From Hevea brasiliensis (taxonomy: Eukaryota; Streptophyta; Magnoliopsida; Malpighiales; Euphorbiaceae), in assembly GCF_030052815.1 (NCBI RefSeq), contig NC_079496.1, forward strand, positions 37,039,593 through 37,103,592: DNA of 64,000 bases, read 5' to 3'. This document shows positions 36,875-47,814 of this stretch, piece by piece (position 1 is the stretch's first letter; the number at the start of each line of letters is the position of its first letter). The translations under genes were made by a program, and so were the position numbers. The notes beneath the pieces were generated by a model that had not been told where the DNA came from, did not search any database, and saw nothing but the letters and a program-made list of their open reading frames with translations.

Positions 36875-37619
36875 TGTCGACTTTGGTCTTCCCTTTCTGT
36901 TTAGCTATTTTCTTGGAAGGACCAGAATCAAGTTTCTTTTTCTTATTGCCCTTCTTCTTGTTGGACTTTCCAGTGAAGAAGATGCAACCAAAGCTACCTC
37001 TTTTCCTTTATTGCCTGGCATATTCTTTTGGGCAATAACCAGCATGTTGAGTAAACCAGCTAAGGTGCATTCCTGTTGAGTCATATGGAAATTTGTCACA
37101 AAATTCCCAAAAGACTCAGGAAGGGACTGAAGGATCAAATCCGTCTGTAGTTGGAAATCCATGTTGAAGTCAAGATGTTCCAACTGCTCAATCACCAATC
37201 ATCTTGTGGACATGATCCCCAACATTACATCCCTCGAGAGATCTTCATGCGGAGCAATGCCTAGATATCTCATACCTAGCATTCCTCTGTGCTCACCATA
37301 CAACTCTTGTAGGTGAAGGAGGATCTCACTTGCACTCTGCAAGTTTTCATGCTGCTTCTGTAACTCATTACTCATGGAAGCAAACATGTAACACTTAGCT
37401 CTCATATCATGCTCCTTCCACTTGTCCAAAGTTTCATGTTCCTCTTAAGTGGCCTCTGGAGGTAAGGGACCAGGAACATTTGAATCTAGAACATATCCTA
37501 TATGTTCAAGGTTCAGACAAGTTTCAAATTTCTTAGCCAATCAGTGATTAGGTCTGTCAACTGTTGTGATCAAGTATGCTTGCAAGGATATTGAATGGTG
37601 GTGGTTGTTCTGTGCTCAT
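36875..37619 (-). pseudogene. gag of copia 1
   Basis: The start corresponds to ATG at 37619, by position and sequence against copia 2 (46023). Recognisable: DKWKEHDMRAKCYMFASMSN and LLHLQELYGEH (about 37430-37280), then QLEHLDFNMDFQLQTDLILQ and LPESFGNFVTNFHM (about 37185-37080), then GLLNMLVIAQKNMPGNKGKE. This is the copia gag (UBN2/Retrotran_gag_2) type. Frame breaks lie near 37195-37270 and 37500-37560, several at CAG/CTG sites. No zinc knuckle survives. Confidence 0.83.
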
Positions 37620-39388
37620 TATTATCGAGAAAATTAAGTGCGAAATAACCAGATTAATTAGTAAATGTATCGTAATTAACCAAATATGATTATGGTCTTT
37701 TAATCAAATTGGTCCTCCCACTAACTTAGCGAATTCTACACTTCCAAAGTAGAAAACGGAAATCCTAGTTGGATGGATTTCTAGTGGGTGATTGAATTCT
37801 TATAATTCTATTGATCATCCTCAGGTACATCCATTATTGGAATTACAATAAACTATAAGTGAGCAACTCCTTGCCCATCACATCTCATGTGAGGTTCAAT
37901 CCTTTATCTAGCCCCTAATGCTCAAAATCTCGTGTACATCCATTATTGACTTATCTTGCATTAGTTAAGTTGATCCCATTGAGCCAGTAATTATGCAAAT
38001 AATTTTAATGTCCTCAGGTACATCCAATATTGGCCACCAAACCATTTACATATTTACAACATCTCATGCTTAACAATTATTCTTAAGAAAATCTCTTAAA
38101 TTAATTGCATCTCATGCAACTATTTAAAATTTCTTAAAATAATTGCCCCAATGGAGGGCTTATGTTATAATTACTTTAATTATAGCATTTCCAACTTAAT
38201 CATTTGTTTGGAAGATTTTATAGCCATCCTTATTACTATTAAGGTCTCACTTTGCACATTATCCATTTAGCATGCATATATCATATAATTGCATACATTC
38301 CCATACATCTCATGCATTCATGGATAAGCAGTAAATATGGTATGATCATGGACTTTCTAAGGGATTCAATTCTGAGCCACCAAGAATTGAATCAGGGCAT
38401 TCCTAGGTGCATTTCATTCATTTATTTTACAACAGTTGCTGAAGGAGTACATAATCAACACTTGATATTGAATTCCTCCCACCGGTCCCACCAATGCTCT
38501 TTACCTCCTTGAACTTCTTGCAATCCAATATTACATAGTAATCCTTGGCATACCAAGGCGAATTTACAAGAACTTAAATAAATGAAATTACAACCCAAAA
38601 ATATTACAAACTTAATAATACATGCCCAAAATAAATTAAAATAAATTAATTAATTTACAATCCTAAAGAAACATAAAAGAAATAAATCCAATCACATTGG
38701 TCTTTTATAGTCCATGATCATCCATCATGCATATCACTATTTAACAATTAAATAAAACATACATACTTAAATTAAATTGAATATCTCATATTCAACTTAA
38801 AAATCAGATTTGAATATTATTCATATAAATTTAAAAATTCAGATTTGAATCTCATTCAAACAACTTTAAAAATTCAGATTTGAATCACATTCAAACAACT
38901 TCAAAAATTCAGATTTGAATCACATTCAAACATTTTTTAAAAAATCAGATTTGAATCACATTCAAATATTTTTTAAAAAATCAGATCTGAATTTTATTGA
39001 ATCAATTTTAAAAAATCAGATTTAAATATGATTCAAACAACTTTAAAAATTCAGATTTGAATCACATTCAAACAACTTTTAAAATTCAGATTTGAATCAC
39101 ATTCAAACAATTTTTAAAATTCTGATTTGAATCATAATTTAATTGTGTGATTAAAACAACTAATTAAACACTTTAATTAGTCAAAGAATAGGCCTTAGAT
39201 CATACAATAATTGCAGAATTAAAAGCCAAACCTTGAACCACCCAAGGAACCATTGTTGCCGCCACCAATGGTGGCTTCACCATGTGTGACGCCACATCTT
39301 ATGATCCAACCAGCAATGAATCAATCATCTCATGATCAAATCACACAATTAAATCATATAATCAACAATCTAAATGGCAAATATAGTG
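37620..39388 (-). other. Long untranslated leader of copia 1
   Basis: About 1.77 kb between primer site and gag with no recognisable protein. It contains a 35-bp tandem array (38770-39145) and three copies of a phrase containing GTACATCCA (about 37825, 37934, 38017). It would be the 5' UTR of the genomic RNA, where packaging and dimerisation signals usually lie. Confidence 0.75.
38770..39145 (-). repeat. 35/36-bp tandem array of hairpin units in copia 1 leader
   Basis: AGATTT (or AGATCT) marks unit starts at 38806, 38841, 38876, 38911, 38947, 38983, 39018, 39053, 39088 and 39123: spacing 35 or 36. The best units contain TTTGAATCACATTCAAA, a perfect 7-bp inverted repeat around a 3-nt loop. 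Confidence 0.88.
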
Positions 39389-39400
39389 GCTCTGATACCA
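39389..39400 (-). other. Primer-binding site, tRNA-Met type (copia 1)
   Basis: The minus strand reads TGGTATCAGAGC, two bases from the LTR end at 39403. Confidence 0.92.
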
Positions 39401-39402
39401 AT

Positions 39403-41508
39403 TGAAGGAACGGAAGCGTGAAAAACATAAGATTATACCATTGAATTCAAAAATTTTCACCTAGGGTCACATGCACCATGCAAGATTTATTTTTATCTAT
39501 TTGATTTCAATGATAAACAACATATTAAAACTCTTTTAATATGTTTTTTGGATCTGTATTTGCCATTTGAGATTTTAAAATTAATCAGATTAATTTTAGA
39601 ACCCTAGATTAAATCAAGAACGATTACACTAACCTCTTGATGTGCTGCAGCGTGTCTGCGCCTTTGAGATTCGTCTTCAGGACACCAGATGTTGTCCCTC
39701 TAGCTTGTCCACACCAAGAACACCTATGGCAGCCCTTGAACAGCTTCTAAAGCCTTTTCTATTAATTAGAAATTCAAGTTCTGCCTTTTAAGAGATTAGA
39801 GATGTAAACAGGACACTAGAAACAATTTCTAGTGTTCTTAATTCAAGAGATTGATGGCTAATCTCTTTGAATTGATGAGAGATGAAGAGAAATAGCTGGA
39901 GAGGCTCAAAGTGGCGTGACATATGAGAGGAGAGGCTGCTGGTTATGTTTTCTTTTTCATAACCACACTTAAATAGCTAGGTTAACACATTAAACCCTAG
40001 CCACATGTCACCTTTTGATTAGCTCTAGGTTTAAGTGACCCAATCACATTGTGCCAAGTGTCAAACCTATATTTAATCTTGATTTTAATCATCTTACATG
40101 ATTAAAAAATATTTGGCAAGCTTATGTGTTATGCCATGTGTCACCATCTCATGGTGCCACGTGTCACTGTAATGAAATGACCAAAATGCCCTGTGTCTTA
40201 ATTTTGAGTTCTTAACCCAAAATAATTATTTTCTTCTTCTAATTAATTTATATCAAATATAAATTAATTAATTAATCTCTATTAATTAATTTCTCATCAA
40301 TTAAATTCATATTTAAACACTTTAAATATAAATTTAATTTATACTACACATCCAATAATCTAGATTTGGTTTCAAGTCATGCTAGGGACTTTGCAATTTA
40401 ATTGCAAACCAAATCTATTTAATTAATCAATTAAACTCTTTAATTAATTAATTAAATCATATTTAATTAGGTGATAACTTGTGTATGTGTGTGACTTACT
40501 AGGCTCATCACTAATTGGCAATGAGACATGATATCAACTCTTAATATCATCAGAACTCTTTCTTACCATAAATGATTTCTCTAAATCATTTTATGAACCT
40601 CATAGACCATGGTTAACACCTAGCATAGCATGCCATGGCCACCTAATTAGTAATAAGATTTACCTTAAATGAACCTATAATCATATGTTACCATGCACTA
40701 GAATCTCTCTGTTACAAAATCCCAACTCAAGCTGGAGTCATGGTTTATGTCAAACTCCATTTGCTATGAATATTATGTTCTCTTTTAATTCCAGTTCTTG
40801 ATTAAAAGATTTTTCTCATCAGAAACTCTTTTCTGAATAAATCTATCTGTCCTGGCCAGGAACTTGAAACATCAAGAACAATTAAATGAACATAGGATTT
40901 TATCTCTATTTACTTAGAGGAACAGATTCCATCTTGATCAACACCTACCTCCATATATAACTAGCAGGAGCCAACACATGCCCATATACCCATACATAGT
41001 ACAAGTATGAAAGCGATTATCAAACTCAAACTACCTATATACAAGATAAAGTGCTATCTCAGTCTAAAGATTATATGCCTGATATGATTTATGACAAAAC
41101 ATTGACAAGAGTAAACTCCATGTGCTTGTCATAAGTGTCACTGGTTCGGCCTACTTATCATTTATAAGTGCCTATCATGTTTGTTATATGGCATGAGACT
41201 CACCATTCCATCTTATTTATATCTCATATAAATAACTTGGGAACAAACATGAATACAATCTTTCTGGATAAGTCATGTCCTTATTATGAAGTATCCTCGA
41301 TTGTGAACCTATTTATGATACTTTGTGCTAGAAATATTGTCACTCATATTCTTAACAACTTAAGAATAATATTTCTAACAAAATATCAATGGACCTTTTC
41401 TATTACACATAAATATATTATATAAACAGAAAAGTGGAAATGCCTTTTATTAATAAAATATATACAAGATACATACTAAATGATATGCTCTAGGGCATAC
41501 TAGTAACA
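39403..41508 (-). repeat. 5' LTR of copia 1 (2106 bp)
   Basis: Runs TGAAGGAACGG to GGGCATACTAGTAACA on the plus strand. CCCAT at 41509-41513 follows as the second target-duplication copy. Near-identical to 31977-34073. Confidence 0.93.
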
Positions 41509-41513
41509 CCCAT

Positions 41514-42039
41514 ATACCCATACATAGTACAAGCATGAAAGCAGTATCAAACTCAAACTACCTATATATAAGATAATTGTGCTATCTCAGGTCTAATGAT
41601 TATATGCACTGATATGATTTATAACAAAACATTGACAAGAGTAAACTCCATGTGCTCGTCATAAGTGTCACTGGTTCGGCCTACTTATCATTTATAAGTG
41701 CCTATCATGTTTGTTATATGGCATGAGACACACCATTCGATCTTATTTATATCTCATATAAATAACTTGGGAACAAACATGAATACAATCTTTCTGGATA
41801 AGTCATGTCCTTATTATGAAGTATCCTCGATTGTGAACCTATTTATGATACTTTGTGCTAGAAATATTATCACTCATATTCTTAACAACTTAAGAATAAT
41901 ATTTCTAACAAAATATCAATGGACCTTTTCTATTACACATAAATATATTATGTAAACGGAAAAGTGGAAATGCCTTTTATTAATAAAAATATGTACAAGA
42001 TACATACTAAATGATATGTTCTAGGGCATACTACTAACA
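41514..42039 (-). repeat. 3' LTR of copia 2, second segment
   Basis: Continues the LTR broken at 31976 and ends ACTACTAACA. The two segments sum to about 2.1 kb, the length of the intact 5' LTR at 47815. Confidence 0.92.
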
Positions 42040-42053
42040 ATCTCCCACTAGCA

Positions 42054-44588
42054 CTAGAGCCATTCATGACAATATCTTAGACCTATCTTCTCAAGATGTT
42101 GGTCTAACTGAGACTGTGACATAGGCTTAGTGAATGCATTAGCTGGATTTTCAGCTGATGCTATTTTCTGCATGGCTACATCGCCTCACCCAACTATTTC
42201 TCTGATAATGTGGTAGCGCCTTTCTATGTGTTTGGATTTCTGGTGAGACCTTGGTTCCTTAGCTTGTATGACTGCTCCATTATTGTCACAGTGTTGTGAA
42301 ACTGCTGACTCAATGGAAGGAACTATTGTAAGTTCTGTCACGAACTTCTTTATCCAAATAGCTTCCTTTACAGCATCTGATGCAGTAATATACTCAGCCT
42401 CTGTAGTGGAATCTGCAGTCGTGCTCTATTTGGAACTCTTCCAACTGATTGCACCTCCATTATAAATGAACACATATCCAGAGGTAGACTTTCTATCATC
42501 GATATCTGATTGGAAATCAGAATCAGTATAACCATCCAATTGCAAGTCTCCACCTCCATAAATCAAGAATAAATCCTTAGTTCTTCTCAAGTACTTAAGA
42601 ATATTCTTGACAGCTATCCAGTGTTCCAAACCTGGATTGGATTGATACCTGCTAGTCAAACTAATAGCATATGCGATATCCGTCCTAATACACAACATTG
42701 CATACATTAAACTTCCAATAGCCGAAGCATATGGAATCCTGGCCATCTTATCTCTTTCTTCAGGTGTCTTTGGAGACATCTCTTTAGAAAGATGGATACC
42801 ATGTCTCACTGGTAATAATCCTCTCTTGGAATCAAGCATGTTAAACCTCTTTAACACCTTTTCCAAGTATAGACTTTGGGATAAACCAATTATTCTTTTC
42901 GCTGTATCTCTATAGATGCGAATCCCAAGAATATAGGTTGCCTCCCCTAAGTCTTTCATGGAGAATGTATTTGACAACCATACCTTTATAGTTGTCAACA
43001 TACCTGTGTCATTACCCATCAACAATATGTCATCCACATATAAGACAAGGAAAGTGATAGCACTGTCACTAACCTTCTTATATACACATGGCTCATCCTC
43101 ATTTTTGATAAAACCAAAGGATTTAATGGCTTCATCAAAACGGATGTTCCAACTCCTCGAAGCTTGTTTCAACCCATAAATGGATCGCTTTGGCTTGCAT
43201 ACCATGGAACCATCTTGGGATTCAAATCCCCTAGGTTGTTCCATGAAAATGTTTTCTTCAATGTATCCATTGAGAAAAGCTGTTTTGACATCCATCTGCC
43301 AAATCTCATAATCATAGTATGCAGTTATTGCTAATAAAATCCTAATTGATTTAAACATGGCAACAGGCGAGAAAGTCTCCTCATAGTCGATTCCTTGCCT
43401 TTGGCGAAACCCTTTCGCTACTAGCCTTGCCTTATAGGTCTCTACCTTTCCATCAGAACCAATTTTCTTCTTGAAAACCCATTTGTTTCCTATAGGTACA
43501 ATACCTTCAGGTGGGTCAACAAGATCCCAAACTTGATTCTTATACATGGAATCAATTTCGGATTTCATAGCATCAATCCATTTTAAAGAGTCTATATCTG
43601 ATATAGCTTCTTCATAGGTAAGTGGATCATCTCCATGATCTACTTCTTCATGAGTAGACAACTCTTGTTCTTCTTCATGAAGAAAACCATATCTCACTGG
43701 TGGGTGAGATACCCTGGTTGTTCTATGAGGAACAGCTGTAGATGTTTCATCAACGGGTATAGGTTGACTAGATGGATCTATATCCATCTGATCTGTTGGT
43801 TGGTCAGAATTCTCCAATTCTAACTCTATTTGCCTTCCTTTGCCTCCTTCTTGAACAAACTGTTGTTCAAGAAATGTGGCATCTCTACTTATCACAACCT
43901 TTTGTGAAGTAGGTAAATAAAAATAATATCCAAAACTATCTTTTAGATATCCAACAAATCGACCTTTTTTTGATCTGGTCTCCAATTTATCAGTGTTTAG
44001 CTTTTTGATATAAGCTGGACAACCCCAAATCTTAACATGCTTAAGACTTAGTTTTCTTCCATGCCATATCTCATAAGGTGTGGAAGAAACTGAGTTTGAT
44101 GGAATCCTATTCAGAATATACAAAGCTGATTCTAATGCAAATCCCCAAAAGAAGATTGGCATATCAGTATAGCTCATCATACTACGTACCATATCCAATA
44201 GGGTACGATTTCTCCTTTTAGATACACCATTCAGCTGTGGCGTTCCTGGAGGAATCAGCTGAGAAATAATGCCATGCTCTCTCAAGTATTCATCAAATTC
44301 AGTACTCAAATATTCACCTCCACGATCTGATCAAAGAGCTTTAATACTCTTTCCTGTTTGATTTTCTACTTCAGATTTAAATTCCTTAAATTTTTCAAAG
44401 GATTCATGTTTGTATTTCATCAAATACAAATACTCAAACCTTGATTTATCATCAGTAAAGGTAATAAAATAATGAAAACCCCCTCTAGCCATTTCTTTAA
44501 ATGGACCACATACATCACTATGTATTAGCTCCAAAATATTTTCAGCTCTTAGCCCTTGTCCAACAAAGGGTGATCTAGTCATTTTACC
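42054..44588 (-). pseudogene. pol of copia 2: integrase, RT, RNase H
   Basis: Integrase starts after CESCL; a TGA (44331-44333) stands where copia 1 has CGA in SDRGGEYLS, which carries the second catalytic Asp. In the following long open frame (44309-42426, 627 codons) the catalytic Glu position reads NGVSKRRNRT: Lys replaces the usual Glu, so integrase would be dead even without the stops. RT: NKWVFKKKIGSDGKVE, ARLVAKGFRQRQGIDYEETF, QMDVKTAFLNGY and VLYVDDILL with the catalytic DD. RNase H: DGYTDSDFQSD and SGYVFIYNGGAISWKSSK, then TAG (42426-42428) for the Gln of copia 1. The tail runs on to the stop at 42054-42056. Clade Angela/Tork inferred from motifs. Confidence 0.9.
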
Positions 44589-45386
44589 CTAAAGGCAAGA
44601 TTCACAAGTTGGAGTAGGCTCAGAGCCCAATGAGGATAAAATCCCCATTTTCTCCAGTTTTGCAATCCTATCTTCTGCAATATGATATAACCTTAAGTGC
44701 CAAATATATTTTGAACTTGACTTGGTTTTCACCATGGCATTGCATTCTTTTAGATCACTTGCATTCAATTTGTGTTTGTCATTATTATCCAAATAATAAA
44801 GACCATCATTCATATAACCCGAACCAACATATTTATTTCTAAAATAAATATTGCAAACATCATCTGTGAACTGAAATTCATAGCCATTTCTAGTCAAACT
44901 AGATATAGAAATGATGTTCTTAAAAGCATCAGGTACATGTAAAATATTATCCAAACACAAAACATGTCCAAACATGTAAAAAGATTTAGATCCTATGGCT
45001 AAAGCTTCAACAGTTGAGCCATTGCCAATCCGGACTCTAATATCTTGAGAACGCAAGTTGCTACTGTTTGCTAATTCCTGCATATCATTAGAAATGTGAG
45101 AACTGGCACCAGTATCTAAAACCCAAGCTGTAGATGAACTATGAGTATCATCAGAATCTAAATAACAAGATATGGACATACCTTTCGAAGGTGTATCCTT
45201 CTTGTGCTTCAGAGAAGCAAGATACTCTGGGCAGTTCCTTTTCCAGTGCCCATCTCCTTTGCCTCCATCAGCTTTAGTCTTCCTTTTCTGTTTAGCTATT
45301 TTCTTAAAAGGACCAGGAATCTGAGGTTTCTTTTTCTTATTGCCCTTCTTCTTGTTGGACTTTCCAGCAGAAGAAGATGCAACCAA
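44589..45386 (-). pseudogene. Copia 2: zinc-knuckle remnant, protease and pre-integrase domain
   Basis: A 265-codon open frame. A lysine-rich stretch (KSNKKKGNKKKKPQIPG) is followed by GKGDGHWKRNCPEYL, the tail of a zinc knuckle whose first cysteines are missing or altered. The aspartic protease has WVLDTGASSHI (catalytic DTG, about residue 90). The GAG pre-integrase region has WHLRLYHIAEDRIAKLEKMG (about 230-250) and the CESCL zinc-binding pair. TAG follows at CESCL (Q or R expected); upstream, TAG replaces the Glu of GKEVALV seen in copia 1. Protease would cut the polyprotein in the particle. Confidence 0.9.
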
Positions 45387-45450
45387 AGCTACCTATTTTC
45401 CTTTATTACCTGGCATATTCTTTTGGGCAATAACCAGCATGTTGAGTAAA

Positions 45451-46023
45451 CTAGCTAAGGTGCATTTCCTGTTTAGTCATATGGAAATTTGTCACAAAAT
45501 TCCCAAAAGACTCAGGAAGGGACTGAAGGATTAAATCCGTCTGTAGTTGGAAATCCATGTTGAAGTCAAGATGTTCCAACTGCTCAATCAGCCGAATCAT
45601 CTTGTGGACATGATCCCCAACATTCTGTCCATCAGACATCCTCATACGGAATAGCTGTCTAGATATCTCATACCTAGCATTCCTGCTGTGTTCACCATAC
45701 AACTCTTGTAGGTGAAGGAGGATCTCACTCACACTCTGCATGTTCTCATGTTGCTTCTGTAACTCATTACTCATGGAAGCAAGCATGTAACACTTAGCTC
45801 TCATATCATGCTCCTTCCACTTGTCCAAAGTTTCATGTTCCTCTTGTGTGGCCTCTGGAGATAAGGGACCAGGAACATTTGAATCTAGAACATATCCTAT
45901 ATGTTCAAGGTTCAGGACAAGTTTCAAATTTCTTAGCCAATCAGATAGATTAGGTCCTGTCAACCTATTGTGATCAAGTATGCTTGCAAGGATATTGGAT
46001 GGTGGTGGTTGTTTTGTGCTCAT
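45451..46023 (-). CDS. gag of copia 2 (capsid part, open)
   Basis: A 190-codon open frame from ATG 46023. It begins MSTKQPPPSNILASILDHNR, followed by a Trp-containing helix (LSDWLRNLKLVL), a central DKWKEHDMRAKCYMLASMSN, LHLQELYGEHSRNARYE and LPESFGNFVTNFHM, which match the UBN2/Retrotran_gag_2 fold of plant copia gag. The last residues (KQEMHLS) are out of frame: copia 1 continues AGLLNMLVIAQKN in the correct frame, so a one-base change near 45470 ends it early. It would form the virus-like particle. Confidence 0.9.
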   Translation of the reverse strand: MSTKQPPPSNILASILDHNRLTGPNLSDWLRNLKLVLNLEHIGYVLDSNVPGPLSPEATQEEHETLDKWKEHDMRAKCYMLASMSNELQKQHENMQSVSEILLHLQELYGEHSRNARYEISRQLFRMRMSDGQNVGDHVHKMIRLIEQLEHLDFNMDFQLQTDLILQSLPESFGNFVTNFHMTKQEMHLS

Positions 46024-47800
46024 TTTTATCAGAAAATTAACTGTAGAAAATAACCAGATTAATTAGTAAATATATCATGTAATTAACCAAAATGATTATG
46101 GTCTTTTAATCAAATTGGTCCTCCCACTAACTTAGCGAATCCTATACTTCCAAAGTAGAAAACGGAAATCCTAGTTGGATAGATTTCTAGTGGGTGATTG
46201 AATTCTTATAATTCTATTGATCATCCTCAGGTACATCCATTATTGGAATTACAATAAACTATAAGTGAGCAACTCCTTGCCCATCACATCTCATGTGAGG
46301 TTCAATCCTTTACCTAGCCCTTAATGCTCAAAATCTCAGGTACATCCATTATTGACTTATCTTGCATTAGTTAAGTTGATCCCATTGAGCCAGTAATTAT
46401 GTAAATAATTTTAATGTCCTCAGGTACATCCAATATTGGCCACTAAACCATTTACATATTTACAACATCTCATGTTTAACAATTATTCTTAAGAAAATCT
46501 CTTAAATTAATTGCATCTTATGCAACTATTTAAAATTTCTTAAAATAATTGCCCCAATGGAGGGCCTATGTTATAATTACTTTAATTATAGCATTTCCAA
46601 CTTAATCATTTGTTTGGAAGATTTTATGGTCATTCTAATTACTATTAAGGTCTCACTTTGCACATTATTCAATTAGCATGCATATATCATATAATAGCAT
46701 ACATTCCCATACATCTCATGCATTCATGGATAAGCAATAAATATGGTATGATCATGGACTTTCTAAGGGATTCAATTCTGAGCCACCAAGAATTGAATCA
46801 GGGCATTCCTAGGTGCATTTCATTCATTCATTCATTTTACAAGAGTTGCTGAAGGAGTACATAATCAACACTTGATCTTGAATTCCTCCCACTGGTCCCA
46901 CCAATACTCTTGACCTCTTTGAACTTTTTGCAATCCAATATTACATAGTAATCCTTGGCATACCAAGGTGAATTTACGAGAACTTAAATAAATGAAATTA
47001 CAACCGAAAAATTATTACAAACTTAATAATACATGCCCAAAATAAATTAAAATAAATTAATTAATTTACAATCCCAAAGAAACATAAAAGAAATAAATCC
47101 AATCACATTGTTCTTTTATAGTCCATGATCATCCATCATGCATATCACTATTTAACAATTAAATAAAACATACATACTTAAATTAAATTGAATATCTCAT
47201 ATTCAACTTAAAAATCCATATTTGAATATGATTCAAATAAATTTAAAAATTTATATTTGAATCTCATTCAAACAAATTTAAAAATTCAGATTTGAATCAC
47301 ATTCAAACAACTTTAAAAATTCAGATTTGAATCACATTCAAACATTTTTTAAAAAATCAGATTTGAATCACATTCAAACATTTTTTTAAAAATCAGATCT
47401 GAATTTTATTCAATCAATTTTAAAAAATCAGATTTAAATATGATTTAAACAACTTTAAAAATTCAGATTTGAATCACATTCAAACAACTTTTAAAATTCA
47501 GATTTAAATCACATTCAAACAATTTTTAAAATTCTGATTTGAATCATAATTTAATCGTGTGATTAAAATTACTAATTAAACACTTCAATTAGTCAAAGAA
47601 TAGGTCTTAGATCATAGAACAATTGCATAATTAAAAGCCAAACCTTGAACCACCCATGGTAGCCAAACCATGCGCACCATTGATGGTGTTTTTTTAAAGT
47701 ATGCCGCCACCTTGCTTTGCAACCAGCAATGATCTTTTGATCTCATGGTCAAACACACAATTAAATCATATAATCAACAATCTAAATGGCAAATATAGTG
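46024..47800 (-). other. Long untranslated leader of copia 2
   Basis: About 1.78 kb without recognisable protein, collinear with 37620-39388. Three related phrases containing GTACATCCA lie at 46225-46246, 46335-46354 and 46418-46439. The 35-bp array lies in 47180-47550. Confidence 0.75.
47180..47550 (-). repeat. 35/36-bp tandem array of hairpin units in copia 2 leader
   Basis: Ten or so units like those at 38770-39145, with the same TTTGAAT...ATTCAAA inverted repeats. Some units differ (CCATATTTG, TTATATTTG for CAGATTTG), yet the stem complementarity is mostly kept. Confidence 0.87.
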
Positions 47801-47812
47801 GCTCTGATACCA
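47801..47812 (-). other. Primer-binding site, tRNA-Met type (copia 2)
   Basis: The minus strand reads TGGTATCAGAGC, two bases from the LTR end at 47815. Confidence 0.92.
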
Positions 47813-47814
47813 AT

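Larger units (their letters stand above)
31977..41508 (-). mobile_element. Copia element 1: youngest insertion in the window
   Basis: Minus strand. 3' LTR 31977-34073, internal region 34074-39402, 5' LTR 39403-41508, flanked by perfect CCCAT duplications (31972-31976 and 41509-41513). Close relative of copia 2. Most differences between its two LTRs fall at CAG, CTG or CCTGG sites, so apparent age and gene damage may be overstated by sequencing error. The zinc-finger/protease region is replaced by a short 22-bp repeat. Confidence 0.93.

Noticed and set aside
38770..39145. Possible CRISPR-like array of 35-bp units
   Set aside because: Units are contiguous with no unique spacers, and the context is a plant retrotransposon leader. 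It is an ordinary tandem repeat with hairpins.
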